Shown here in pieces: positions 1 to 8,122 of a DNA stretch of 64,000 bases. A program made the translations under genes and the position numbers. Each line of letters opens with the position of its first letter. Position 1 is the stretch's first letter. Location: contig CAWFET010000002.1 in assembly GCA_963815045.1 (NCBI GenBank), forward strand, positions 1,364,001 through 1,428,000, in the 5' to 3' direction. Origin of the DNA: DASUPK01 sp963815045. Lineage in GTDB: Bacteria > Actinomycetota > Thermoleophilia > Solirubrobacterales > 70-9. The notes under the pieces are model-generated. The model ran no database searches. It had not been told where the DNA came from and worked only from the letters and a program-made list of their open reading frames with translations.

Positions 1-384
1 GGCTACATCCCGGGCGAGGGCAGTCGCGCGAAACGCGTCGGTTCGGTTCTGGTCGGCTACTACGACAGGCGGCGCTCCGAGCTGCGCAAGGGACAGCGTC
101 AGAGGTTGCACTTCGCGGGCGGCGTCGGCTCCGGGCTGAAGGAGGACGACCTCGACTTTCTGACCAGGGAGCTGCGCAAACGGAAGCGTCCCGAGAGCCC
201 GTTCGTGGTGGGGGCGCCGACCGGTCCGAAGGCCCGCTTCGCCGTCTGGTGCGAGCCCGAGCTGGTCTGCGAGGTCTCCTGGACGGAGTGGACCAACGTG
301 GGAACGCTCCGCCAGCCGGCCTTCAAGGGCATGCGCCCGGCGAATGACAAGGACCCGCGTGAGGTGGTGAACGAATTCCCCTGA
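1..384 (+). CDS. ATP-dependent DNA ligase, C-terminal part (LigD ligase-like)
   Basis: The gene begins before the window; the visible frame runs from base 1 to a TGA at 382-384 (127 residues). The residues resemble the OB-fold end of LigD-type ATP-dependent ligases: GYIPGEGSRAKRVGSVLVGYY, then HFAGGVGSGL, and near the end VWCEPELVCEVSWTEWT followed by LRQPAFKGMR. In this family the OB domain closes on nicked DNA and supports nick sealing after end joining. Ku and a LigD-type polymerase follow on the same strand, so this is very probably the ligase of a split bacterial NHEJ system. The nucleotidyltransferase lysine motif lies outside the window, so full function cannot be confirmed here. Confidence 0.82.
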   Translation, partial: GYIPGEGSRAKRVGSVLVGYYDRRRSELRKGQRQRLHFAGGVGSGLKEDDLDFLTRELRKRKRPESPFVVGAPTGPKARFAVWCEPELVCEVSWTEWTNVGTLRQPAFKGMRPANDKDPREVVNEFP

Positions 385-508
385 CCGATGAGTTTCCCGC
401 GCCCGGGTGGTCTCTGAGGGTGTGGAACGCAAGCTTGCGCCCGATTGCCGGCGCCCGCCCAGGGGTAATCTCAGCAATGTCGAAGGATTCGGATCGAGGT
501 GATTGAGC

Positions 509-1465
509 GTGGCTAGGGCCATATGGAGTGGATCGATCAGCTTCGGGCTTCTCAACGTGCCCGTGAAGCTCTACAGCGCGGTCTCCAAGCAGACCGTGCG
601 CTTCCGCGAGCTTCGCGAGGCCGACGGCTCGCGCGTGAAGCACAAGCGCGTCGCCGAGTCCGACGGCAAGGAGGTCCCCTACGAGAAGATCGTCAAGGGC
701 TACGAGTACGCGCCGGACCAGTACGTGGTGCTGACCAAGGACGAGCTCGCCGACCTCGAGCCGCAGCGCTCCCGGGCGATCGAGATCCAGGACTTCGTCG
801 ACCTGGACGACATCGACCCCATCTATTTCGAGCAGCCCTACTTCCTCGGCCCCGACAAGGGCGCGGCCCGCGCCTACGCGCTGCTGGTCCAGGCGATGAA
901 GGAGTCGCGCAAGGTCGCGATCGCCCGCTTCGTCCTCCGCAACAAGGAGCACCTGGCGGCGATCAGGCCCATGGATGACGTGCTCACCCTGACCACGATG
1001 CGCTTCCACGACGAGGTCACCTCCCCCAAGGACCTCGACGGAGAGGTCTTCGACGAGGAGAAGCCGAAGAAGCCCGAGCAGCGTGAGCTCGAGATGGCCA
1101 AGCAGCTGATCGGCTCCCTGACCAGCGACTTCAAGCCCGGCCAGTACCGCGACGAGTACCGCGAGGAGCTGCTCGACCTGCTCGAGCGCAAGGCTGCCGG
1201 CAAGGAGGTCGTCAGCGCGCCCACCGAGGAGCCGAAGCCGACCAAGGCGCCAGACCTGATGGCCGCCCTCGAGGAGAGCCTCGCCGCCGTGAAGGGCGAG
1301 GAGGCCAGCGGCAACGGCAAGGCGAAGCCCAAGGCAAAGCCGAAGGCGAAGCCGAAGTCCTCGTCGGGATCCAAGTCGAAGTCCTCGTCACGGTCGAAGT
1401 CCTCCAGCTCGAACGGCCGCAAGTCGAGCTCCGGCTCTCGCAAGAAGTCCAAGGCTCGTTCCTAG
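509..1465 (+). CDS. ku: Ku, non-homologous end-joining DNA-end-binding protein
   Basis: Bacterial Ku forms a homodimeric ring that threads onto double-strand break ends and recruits LigD. The N-terminus ARAIWSGSISFGLLNVPVKLY is the hallmark start of the family. The core ends near residue 245 and is followed by a Ser/Lys/Pro-rich tail (KAKPKAKPKAKPK, then SKSKSSSRSKSS). Such basic C-termini are typical of actinobacterial Ku and help DNA binding. I chose the GTG at 509 because GGATCGAGGTG lies just upstream at Shine-Dalgarno distance; a TTG at 503 would add two residues. The product is 318 aa, somewhat longer than a minimal Ku because of the tail. It sits between the ligase and polymerase genes. 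Confidence 0.95.
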   Translation: MARAIWSGSISFGLLNVPVKLYSAVSKQTVRFRELREADGSRVKHKRVAESDGKEVPYEKIVKGYEYAPDQYVVLTKDELADLEPQRSRAIEIQDFVDLDDIDPIYFEQPYFLGPDKGAARAYALLVQAMKESRKVAIARFVLRNKEHLAAIRPMDDVLTLTTMRFHDEVTSPKDLDGEVFDEEKPKKPEQRELEMAKQLIGSLTSDFKPGQYRDEYREELLDLLERKAAGKEVVSAPTEEPKPTKAPDLMAALEESLAAVKGEEASGNGKAKPKAKPKAKPKSSSGSKSKSSSRSKSSSSNGRKSSSGSRKKSKARS

Positions 1466-1478
1466 GCACTCGCCCGCG

Positions 1479-2432
1479 TTGGCGAGCACCAAGCCAAAGA
1501 AGCGGGACCAGGAGGTCACGGTCGGCAACCGCCGGCTGAAGCTGACCAACCTGGACAAGGTCCTCTATCCGGAGACGAAGACCACCAAGGCGCAGGTGAT
1601 CGACTACTACGCCCGGGTGGCCGACCTGATCATTCCCCACCTGAAGGGACGGCCGCTCACGCTCCGCCGCTTCCCGGAGGGCGTCGGCAAGCCGCAGACG
1701 TCCTTCTTCGAGAAGAACTGCCCGAAGCACCGGCCCGATTGGGTGAAAACGACGCCGATCTACGTCGACCGGCGCGCGGGTGAGATCGACTTCTGCCTCT
1801 GCGAGAACCGGGCCACGCTGGTCTGGATGGCCCAGCTGGCCGCGCTGGAGCTCCATCCCTCCCTCTCGAAGTCGACGCGGATGGAGCAGCCGACGGTGCT
1901 CGCCTTCGACCTCGACCCCGGCGCCCCGGCGAGCCTCACCGAGTGCTGCAAGGTGGCGCTCCGGGTCCGGGAGCTGTTCTCCGCGTTCGGCCTCGAGGGT
2001 TTCCCGAAGGTCTCCGGCGGCAAGGGCCTGCAGGTCTACTTCCCGCTCAACACCAAGGTCACCTATGAGCAGACCAGCCCGTTCGCCAAGGCGGTCGCAC
2101 AGCTCCTGGAGCAGCAGACGCCGAAGGAGGTCGTCTCGAAGATGGCCAAGGCCGACCGGCGCGGCAAGGTCTTCGTCGACTGGAGCCAGAACCACCAGAA
2201 GAAGACGACCATCGCCGTCTACTCCCTTCGCGCCCGGGAGCACCCCACCGCCTCCATCCCCCTGAACTGGAATGAGGTCGAGCAGGCGGCGAAGAACAAG
2301 AAGTCAGCCGAGAAGCTCCGCTTCGAGATCCCGGCGGCCATCAAGCGCATCGAGAAGGAGGGCGATCTGTTCGAGCCCGTCCTCAAGCTGAAGCAGAAGC
2401 TGCCCGACCTCGGCGAGCTCGAGACCGAGTAA
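1479..2432 (+). CDS. ligD: LigD-type NHEJ polymerase/primase domain protein (stand-alone)
   Basis: This 317-aa protein is a complete archaeo-eukaryotic-primase-type polymerase domain as found in LigD, here as a separate protein. It would fill gaps, preferably with ribonucleotides, at Ku-bound ends. Visible motifs are LHP (H126), the metal-binding FDLDPG (D144, D146), SGGKGL at 179-184, and VFVDWSQN (D234) followed by TTIAVYSLRAR. The residue after KGL, where I recall a conserved histidine (KGLHV), is Q185. The start is TTG, 13 bp after the ku stop, so the genes are probably cotranscribed. No ligase or phosphoesterase domain is attached. Confidence 0.9.
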   Translation: MASTKPKKRDQEVTVGNRRLKLTNLDKVLYPETKTTKAQVIDYYARVADLIIPHLKGRPLTLRRFPEGVGKPQTSFFEKNCPKHRPDWVKTTPIYVDRRAGEIDFCLCENRATLVWMAQLAALELHPSLSKSTRMEQPTVLAFDLDPGAPASLTECCKVALRVRELFSAFGLEGFPKVSGGKGLQVYFPLNTKVTYEQTSPFAKAVAQLLEQQTPKEVVSKMAKADRRGKVFVDWSQNHQKKTTIAVYSLRAREHPTASIPLNWNEVEQAAKNKKSAEKLRFEIPAAIKRIEKEGDLFEPVLKLKQKLPDLGELETE

Positions 2433-2518
2433 GCGGCCGCTGTTTGCCCTCCGAGCGCCGTGCAAGTGTGCGCGGCGTGCGCCCGCGTCCGGGCGCGAGC
2501 CAATCAAAGGAGGGATTC

Positions 2519-3031
2519 ATGTCGTTCTTGAAGAGAGGGGCCGCGCGCTGGGTCGTGCCGGCTGCCCTCGCCGCGGTGCTGATCGCGGCCCTGCTGGTCA
2601 CCCCGGTGATCGGGGCAAGCAGCGGCGTCAGCGCGAAGAAGGTCAACAAGACGATCGCCAAGAAGACGAACGTCACCCAGCTCACCATCGCTGGAGCGCC
2701 GAACCTGAGCAGCTCGCAGACAGTGCTGGGGACGCTGAGCCTCGGTCAGGGCAGCTACGACGTGACCAGCACGTTCGACGTCCGGCAGAACGCGGCCGGA
2801 GCCAACATCCAGTGCGTTCTTCGCCTCAATGGCGTGGGTCAGGACCAATCCGACACGTTCGTCGGCACCGGGACGATCTCCGATCAGAGCAGCGTCTCGA
2901 TGGACGTCGCGGGCCAGGCGAAGGCCTCGACCACCGCGCAGCTGCTCTGCTCGTCGACCCAAGCGGCGAACATCAACCACGCGGAGATCACTGCCCTGAA
3001 GGTCCCGCGGGTGAAGATCCTCAGGGGCTAG
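2519..3031 (+). CDS. Putative secreted protein of unknown function
   Basis: A strong AAAGGAGG lies 6 bp before the ATG at 2519, which decides the start even though the frame is open further upstream. The 170-aa product begins SFLKRGAARW and has a hydrophobic segment of about 20 residues (VVPAALAAVLIAALLVTPVI), so it is exported or N-terminally anchored. A short Lys-rich stretch (AKKVNKTIAKKTNV) follows. The remainder is Ser/Thr/Gln-rich and looks beta-rich (VLGTLSLGQGSYDVTSTFDV). It contains two cysteines, in QCVLRL and LLCSST. I do not recognise the family. It lies between the NHEJ genes and another secreted-protein gene. Confidence 0.75.
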   Translation: MSFLKRGAARWVVPAALAAVLIAALLVTPVIGASSGVSAKKVNKTIAKKTNVTQLTIAGAPNLSSSQTVLGTLSLGQGSYDVTSTFDVRQNAAGANIQCVLRLNGVGQDQSDTFVGTGTISDQSSVSMDVAGQAKASTTAQLLCSSTQAANINHAEITALKVPRVKILRG

Positions 3032-3093
3032 TGATCCGAGCGATACTGCCCCCCGTAGTCAGGGGCGCAGCATCGCCCGCCTGAAAGTGACGG

Positions 3094-3131
3094 GGCGCCG
3101 GCAGCCGAGTACCTAGGGGGTTGCCGGCGCC
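3094..3131. terminator. GC-rich inverted repeat between secreted-protein genes
   Basis: GGCGCCGGCA at 3094-3103 and TGCCGGCGCC at 3122-3131 pair perfectly over 10 bp around an 18-nt loop. The repeat lies 63 bp after the stop of the upstream + strand gene and before the next start. No T-run follows, so it is at best an imperfect or factor-assisted terminator, or simply a structured spacer. Confidence 0.4.
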
Positions 3132-3189
3132 GCGCGCACCCACTTTTCGCCTGGTTCTCGCTTCGGCGCGTCCATAGACTCGCCGGACC

Positions 3190-3909
3190 ATGGGAGTGGG
3201 AGGAGGGTCGCGACAGGGTGTGCTCCTCGCCGGCTTGGCTGTCGGCGTGGCGCTGTTGCTGCCCGCGAGCGCTCAGGCAGCGCAGACGATCGGGCAGGCG
3301 GCGGACGGCTCGGGCTGCACCGGCGGTGAGTCCTACACCCAAGGGCCCCTTCTCGCTAGCACCTACTCCCCGACCGCTCCGGGCGTGATCACGTCGTGGA
3401 GCTCCTTCGCCGCGGCGACGCCCGGCACGCAGTTGGTGCTCCTCGTGCTCAAGCCGAACCCGGCGGGATCGACTCACTTCATCGCCACCCAGAAGGACCA
3501 GGCGCGCGTGCTGACTCAGGCGAACACCCTCAACACCTTCTCGGGCCTGCACCTGCCTATTGCTGCCGGTGAGCAGCTCGGCCTGTTCCTTCCAAGTGGC
3601 GGCGCCGACTGCTTCTTCGACGCACCTCCGGACGACGGGCTGTTCTTCACCGGCGGCGACCCACCGCTGAACACTGACGTGAATTTCACCGGCTCGAACA
3701 CAGACCGCCGCATGAACGCCTCGGCCGTCGTCGAGCCCGACGCCGATCGCGACGGCTTTGGAGACGAGACCCAGGACGCCTGTCCGAGCTCCGCAGCCGC
3801 GCAGGGGGCATGCCCGGTCGCGACGCACAAGAAGTGCAAGAAGCACAAGAAGTCGCGCGACGCCTCTGCAGCGAAGAAGAAGCGCTGTAAGAAGAAGAAG
3901 CGCCGCTAG
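3190..3909 (+). CDS. Secreted protein with Ca-binding-like loop and Lys/Cys-rich C-terminal tail
   Basis: The 239-aa product has a signal peptide (VLLAGLAVGVALLLPASAQA, likely cleavage after AQA). A beta-rich domain follows, with segments PGVITSWSSF and QLVLLVLKPN that recur in the proteins at 20749 and 41580. Residues about 183-195 read DADRDGFGDETQD, like a thrombospondin type-3/EF-hand-type calcium loop. The C-terminus is extremely basic, with KKCKKHKK and KKKRCKKKKRR, two cysteines each flanked by lysines. Role unknown; I infer an envelope-associated protein held by its polybasic tail. Its stop overlaps the convergent gcvPB stop by 4 bp (CTAG). Confidence 0.8.
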   Translation: MGVGGGSRQGVLLAGLAVGVALLLPASAQAAQTIGQAADGSGCTGGESYTQGPLLASTYSPTAPGVITSWSSFAAATPGTQLVLLVLKPNPAGSTHFIATQKDQARVLTQANTLNTFSGLHLPIAAGEQLGLFLPSGGADCFFDAPPDDGLFFTGGDPPLNTDVNFTGSNTDRRMNASAVVEPDADRDGFGDETQDACPSSAAAQGACPVATHKKCKKHKKSRDASAAKKKRCKKKKRR

Positions 3910-5435
3910 AGAGGCTGCCGGACGACCGGGTTCCGGTTCGCGGCCACCTCGTCGAGTCGGCGGACCGGGGTCGTGTAGGGCGCTCCCTGCGCGATCCCGG
4001 GATCGTCGCCCGCCTCGGCGAGGATCGAGTCGATGGCCTCGGCGAACGCGTCGAGGGTCTCGCGCGTCTCGGTCTCCGTCGGCTCGACCATCAGGGCCTC
4101 GTCGACCAGCAGCGGGAAGTAGACCGTCGGCGGGTGCATGCCGTGGTCGAGCAGGCGCTTGGCGATGTCGAGGGTCTTGATCCCGAGCTCCTTCTTCGCG
4201 GGCGCTCCCGAGAGGACGAACTCGTGCATCGGGCGGTTCTGGAAGGCGACCGGCGTGTAGGCGCCGGCCTTTCCCGCGCTCAGCTTGGCCAGCAGGTAGT
4301 TGGCGTTCAACACCGCCGTCTCAGACGCCTCCTGGAGCCCGTCGCCGCCGAGGCTGAGGATGTAGGCGTAGGAGCGGACGAAGACGCCGAAGTTGCCCTG
4401 GAAGCCGCGGAGGCGGCCGATCGACTTGGGCCGTTCGAAGTCGAGGTCGAAGGAGGGCTCTCCCCCGTTCTGCGGCTCGCGGCGCACCACCTGCGGGCGC
4501 GGCAGGAAGGGCTCGATCCGGTCCGAGCAGGCGATCGGGCCGGCGCCGGGCCCGCCGCCGCCGTGCGGCTGTGAGAACGACTTGTGCAGGTTGACGTGGA
4601 CGATGTCGAAGCCCATGTCCCCCGGCCGCGAGCGGCCCATGATCGCGTTCAGGTTGGCGCCGTCGTAGTAGAGGGTGCCGCCCGCCTGGTGGACGATCGA
4701 GGCGATCTCCTCGATGTTCTCGTCGAACAGCCCGAGCGTGTTCGGGTTGGTGAGCATCAGGCAGGCCGTCTCGTCGCCCGCCTTCGCCCGCAGGTCGTCG
4801 AGGTCGATGCCACCCTTCTCGTTCGAGGCGAGCTTCACGACCTCGTAGCCCGCCATTGTCACCGTGGCCGGGTTGGTGCCGTGGGCGGTGTCAGGCGTCA
4901 ACACCTTCGTGCGGCTCTCGCCCCGGTCCGCGTGATACGCCCGGGTCAGCAGCAGGCCCGCGAGCTCCCCGTGAGAGCCGGCCGACGGCTGGAGGCTCAC
5001 GTGCGGCAGCCCGCAGATCTCCGACAGGGACTGCTGGAGCAGCCACATGAGCTCGAGCGCACCCTGGGCGCGCTTCGGCTCCTGTGCCGGATGCAACCGC
5101 GCATGGCCCGGCAGGGCGGCGACGCGCTCGTTCAGCCGAGGGTTGTGCTTCATCGTGCATGAGCCGAGCGGATAGAAGCCGGTGTCGAGGTCGAAGTTCC
5201 GCCGCGAGATCCGGTTGTAGTGCCGGACGATCTCGGGCTCCGAGACCTCGGGAAGCTCCGCCGGCTTCGAGCGCAGCAGGCTCTCCGGGATCAGGTCCTC
5301 GATCGGGCGCTCCTCCACCCCGGGCTCGGGCAGCGTCGCCGCCCGGCGCCCCTCGACCGATCGCTCGTAGATCGTGGTCGCGTGATCGCGCTGCATCGGG
5401 GTCTCCGTGATCTCGGGGCCGAGCGGCTTGCTCAT
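3906..5435 (-). CDS. gcvPB: Glycine dehydrogenase (decarboxylating) subunit 2
   Basis: This is the C-terminal, PLP-carrying half of the P-protein of the glycine cleavage system, which decarboxylates glycine and passes the aminomethyl group to lipoyl-GcvH. The 509-aa length fits the two-subunit type. Recognisable segments are FYPLGSCTMKHNP, PSAGSHGELAG, DTAHGTNPAT, YYDGANLNAI and HVNLHKSFSQPHGGGGPG; the lysine in LHKSF is the expected Schiff-base residue. The ATG overlaps the gcvPA stop by 4 bp (ATGA), indicating translational coupling and equal stoichiometry of the two halves. The gene ends tail-to-tail with a secreted-protein gene. Confidence 0.97.
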   Translation of the reverse strand: MSKPLGPEITETPMQRDHATTIYERSVEGRRAATLPEPGVEERPIEDLIPESLLRSKPAELPEVSEPEIVRHYNRISRRNFDLDTGFYPLGSCTMKHNPRLNERVAALPGHARLHPAQEPKRAQGALELMWLLQQSLSEICGLPHVSLQPSAGSHGELAGLLLTRAYHADRGESRTKVLTPDTAHGTNPATVTMAGYEVVKLASNEKGGIDLDDLRAKAGDETACLMLTNPNTLGLFDENIEEIASIVHQAGGTLYYDGANLNAIMGRSRPGDMGFDIVHVNLHKSFSQPHGGGGPGAGPIACSDRIEPFLPRPQVVRREPQNGGEPSFDLDFERPKSIGRLRGFQGNFGVFVRSYAYILSLGGDGLQEASETAVLNANYLLAKLSAGKAGAYTPVAFQNRPMHEFVLSGAPAKKELGIKTLDIAKRLLDHGMHPPTVYFPLLVDEALMVEPTETETRETLDAFAEAIDSILAEAGDDPGIAQGAPYTTPVRRLDEVAANRNPVVRQPL

Positions 5436-6817
5436 GACGCCACCCCCTCCTCGACCTTCGATCCCTTGAGGTCGGCGACCGCGCGCCCGAGCGAGTCCGC
5501 CAGCCGGTCGATGTCGCCCTTGCCGCGCCTCTCGGTGATCGCGATCAGGAGACCGTTCTCGTACTCGGGATAGTCCCGCCCGAGCGGGTAGCCGGCGCCG
5601 ATGCCATCCGCGGCGCAGCGGTCGAGCACCTGGGCCACCGGCGCGTCCAGGCTCACGGCGAATTCGCGGACCGCCGGAGCGTCGTGCAGCAGCTCGATCC
5701 CGTCCACCTGGGCGAGGCGCTCCCGGGCGTAGGCGGTGCGCCTAACCAGGAGCTCGCCGAGCTCGACGAAGCCGCGCTTGCCGAGCCAGGCCAGGTGGAT
5801 CATCCCCGCCAGCGCATTGAGCGCCTGGGCGGTGCAGATGTTGTGCGTCGCCTTCTCGCGGCGGATGTGCTGCTCGCGCGTCTGCAGGGTGAGCACGAAG
5901 CCGCGGCGACCGTCGACGTCGGTCGTCTCGCCGGCGATCCGGCCCGGCATCCGGCGGATGTGCTCGTCCGTCGCGCAGAAGAACCCGAAGGACGGGCCGC
6001 CGTAGTCGAGCCGGTTGCCGAGGGGCTGGCCCTCGCCGACCGCGATGTCCGCACCGCACTCGCCGGGCGGCTTCAGGATCGAGAGGGCGATCGGGTCACA
6101 CGCCACCACCACCAGTGCGCCGCGGTCCTTGGCCGCGGCGGCCAGGGCCTCGATGTCCTCGACCCCGCCCAGGAAGTTCGGCTGCTGGAGGAAGACGGCG
6201 GCGGTCTCCTCGTCGATCGCCTCGGCCAGCGCGGCGGCGTCCGTGACGCCGTCCTGGAGCCCGACCTCGACCAGTTCCGTTCCGTATCCGGCTCCGTAGG
6301 TGACCAGGGACTCGCGGCTGTGGGGGTGCAGGCCGCGGGTGGCGACGAGCTTCCTCCGCCCGGTGGCGCCGATCGCCAGGTAGGCCGCGGACGCGACCGC
6401 GGACGGGCCCTCGTACAGCGCGGCGTTGGAGACCGGGAGGCCGGTGAGCTCCGACATGGCCGTCTGGAACTCGAACATGACCTGCAGCCCGCCCTGGGAG
6501 ATCTCGGGCTGGTACGGCGTGTAGGGCGTCAGGAACTCGGAGCGGCCGATGATCGCGTCGACGATCGCCGGCACGTAGTGGTCGTACATGCCCGCGCCGA
6601 GGAAGCTCGTCTCGGCCTCGGCGTGCGCGTTCCGGGAAGCAAGCGAGGAGAGCCGGTCGTACACCTCTGTCTCGGGCTTGCCGTCGGGCAGCTCGAGCGC
6701 GCGGTCGAGGCGAACCGCCTCGGGGATCACGTCGAAGAGCTCGTCGATCGAGGCGACGCCGATCGCGTCGAGCATCTCCTGGCGGTCCTGATCGGTGGCG
6801 GACGTGTACCTGCTCAC
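5432..6817 (-). CDS. gcvPA: Glycine dehydrogenase (decarboxylating) subunit 1
   Basis: N-terminal half of the split P-protein, 461 aa. Family signatures include FLGAGMYDHYVPAIV, PYTPYQPEISQGGLQ, MFEFQTAMSELTGL and NASLYEGP-like NAALYEGPSA near the N-terminal third, and GYPLGRDYPEYENGLLIA near the C-terminus. The subunit pairs with GcvPB, encoded immediately downstream with a 4-bp overlap. The start is GTG at 6817, 40 bp after the upstream SRPBCC gene. The gene may therefore be transcribed from its own promoter in that gap or by read-through from the fluoride-riboswitch unit upstream. Confidence 0.97.
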   Translation of the reverse strand: MSRYTSATDQDRQEMLDAIGVASIDELFDVIPEAVRLDRALELPDGKPETEVYDRLSSLASRNAHAEAETSFLGAGMYDHYVPAIVDAIIGRSEFLTPYTPYQPEISQGGLQVMFEFQTAMSELTGLPVSNAALYEGPSAVASAAYLAIGATGRRKLVATRGLHPHSRESLVTYGAGYGTELVEVGLQDGVTDAAALAEAIDEETAAVFLQQPNFLGGVEDIEALAAAAKDRGALVVVACDPIALSILKPPGECGADIAVGEGQPLGNRLDYGGPSFGFFCATDEHIRRMPGRIAGETTDVDGRRGFVLTLQTREQHIRREKATHNICTAQALNALAGMIHLAWLGKRGFVELGELLVRRTAYARERLAQVDGIELLHDAPAVREFAVSLDAPVAQVLDRCAADGIGAGYPLGRDYPEYENGLLIAITERRGKGDIDRLADSLGRAVADLKGSKVEEGVAS

Positions 6818-6857
6818 GGACGACTCATCGTAGTGAGGGCCGCCGATGGGGCGACGG

Positions 6858-7304
6858 CTAGGCCGGCGTCTGCTCGAGCTGCTCCTTCAGGCGCTCCAGA
6901 TCGCCGCGGTTCGCTCGCCTGACCGCGGGAGCCATCAGGGGTGAGAGCAGGCGCGAGAAGCCGGTTGGAGCACCTCGGTTGCAAAGGCGCATCACCGTCT
7001 CCCTCTCCATTCCGTCCTCCCAGGTGTAGGTCGTCTCCATGGGGAAGGGCCCATCGTCGGTCGACATCACCAGGCGCTCGGCCGGGACGTACTCCCTGAC
7101 CTCGTAGACGTAGGACAGCCGGCGGCCGAGGAAGCGCGCCTCGAAGGCGAAGCGGGAGCCCACCGACAGGGGCCTGGGCGTCTCCCACTTCGCGGACTCG
7201 ATCCGGGCATACCAGGCGGTCGCATTGTCGGGCTCGGAGGCATAGGCGGCAACCTCTTCTCTCGGGCGGTCGATCGCGATCTGCGTCTCCACGTCGATCG
7301 GCAT
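6858..7304 (-). CDS. SRPBCC-family (START-like) protein
   Basis: The 148-aa product has the layout of the polyketide-cyclase/SRPBCC superfamily, a helix-grip fold with a hydrophobic ligand pocket. It starts PIDVETQIAIDRPREEVAAY, followed by the beta strands FEARFLGRRLSYVYEV and VREYVPAERLVM, and ends in a basic helix with NRGDLERLKEQLEQ. The ligand is unknown. Its ATG overlaps the stop of the upstream DUF190 gene by one base (TGATG), so it is translationally coupled to the crcB-DUF190 pair. That places a lipid/ligand-binding-type protein in a probable fluoride-response unit. Confidence 0.85.
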   Translation of the reverse strand: MPIDVETQIAIDRPREEVAAYASEPDNATAWYARIESAKWETPRPLSVGSRFAFEARFLGRRLSYVYEVREYVPAERLVMSTDDGPFPMETTYTWEDGMERETVMRLCNRGAPTGFSRLLSPLMAPAVRRANRGDLERLKEQLEQTPA

Positions 7305-7648
7305 CAGGCCTCCTTCTCCTGCGCCCGGTAGGTCACCACCTCCACCCGCTCGAGCGTGACCATGCCGTCGGTGACCATCTCGTCCAGCTTGGGCATGATC
7401 GCCTCGATCTTCGCCGCCGTGTCCGCGACCTCGATGACAATCGGCAGGTCCTCGGAGAGCCTCAGGATGCGAGCCGTGTGCAGGTGCGAGTTCGCGCCGA
7501 ATCCCTCGACGCCTCGCAGAACGGTGGCCCCGGCCATTCCCTCCTCGCGGAGCATCTCGACGATCGCCTGGTAGAGCGGCTTGCGACCGTGTTTGTCGGA
7601 CTCGCCGATGAAGATCCGCAGCAGCTTGCCCTCGCCCTCGAGCTTCAC
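7304..7648 (-). CDS. DUF190 family protein (CrcB-associated)
   Basis: The 114-aa product is a small ferredoxin-fold protein of the DUF190 family, commonly encoded next to crcB. Typical segments are LLRIFIGESDKHGRKPLY near the start, REEGMAGATVLRGVEGFG in the middle, and LSEDLPIVIEVADT towards the C-terminal half. The biochemical role of the family is not firmly established; its architecture recalls PII-like regulators, so a regulatory partner of the fluoride channel is a reasonable inference. The ATG at 7648 overlaps the crcB stop by 4 bp, and the stop overlaps the next start by 1 base. Confidence 0.9.
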   Translation of the reverse strand: MKLEGEGKLLRIFIGESDKHGRKPLYQAIVEMLREEGMAGATVLRGVEGFGANSHLHTARILRLSEDLPIVIEVADTAAKIEAIMPKLDEMVTDGMVTLERVEVVTYRAQEKEA

Positions 7649-8016
7649 AGCGTCCGCCCGACGGCCAGGCCCGAAGCAGCGGCGAGGAGCCCGAGTGCAA
7701 GCATCCCGACCGAGTACAGCAGGGCCAGGCCGATCGCCCCATCCTCGGCCAGCTTGACCGTCTCGTAGGTGTAGGTCGAGAAGGTGGTGAAGGACCCCAG
7801 GAACCCGATCCCGAGCGCCACCCGCCAGTTCGGGTGGGGCAGCAGCCGCTCCGTGGTGAGAGCCACCAGCAGCCCGAGGAGGAACGCGCCCAGGACGTTG
7901 ATCAAGAACGTCCCCCAGGGGAACTGGCCATGGACCAGGTCGCTGACCCGGCCGTCGAGCCAGTAGCGGCTGATGGCGCCCGCGGCGCCGAAGATTCCGA
8001 CCAACGCGTAAGTCAC
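7645..8016 (-). CDS. crcB: Fluoride ion channel CrcB/Fluc
   Basis: Fluc proteins are dual-topology dimeric channels that export fluoride. This 123-aa protein has the expected four hydrophobic segments and the signatures INVLGAFLLG and GSFTTFSTYTYE. The start is GTG at 8016, preceded by a good ribosome-binding site (AGGAGGT). A fluoride riboswitch lies directly upstream at 8045-8100, so fluoride probably switches on this gene and the coupled DUF190 and SRPBCC genes. Only one crcB is present in the window, consistent with a homodimer. Confidence 0.96.
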   Translation of the reverse strand: MTYALVGIFGAAGAISRYWLDGRVSDLVHGQFPWGTFLINVLGAFLLGLLVALTTERLLPHPNWRVALGIGFLGSFTTFSTYTYETVKLAEDGAIGLALLYSVGMLALGLLAAASGLAVGRTL

Positions 8017-8044
8017 TGCGGACCTCCTGCTGTCTTTGACAACG

Positions 8045-8100
8045 ACGTAGAGGCCATCAGCGGCAGCGAACCGCGGTTAGGAGCGAGCCTCATCGCTCGG
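8045..8100 (-). promoter_or_regulatory. Fluoride riboswitch (crcB motif)
   Basis: On the minus strand GAGCGATGAGGCTCGCTC forms the first hairpin. It is followed by TAACCGCGGTTCGCTGCCG and then CTGATGGCCTCTACG. These conserved elements (GCGATGAGGC, GCTGATGGCCTCTAC) match the known fluoride aptamer, including the segments that make the pseudoknot. The element ends about 28 nt before the crcB GTG, and the crcB ribosome-binding site lies just downstream, so control could be transcriptional or translational. Confidence 0.93.
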
Positions 8101-8122
8101 GCGCGCAGGATAGCCAAGGCGG

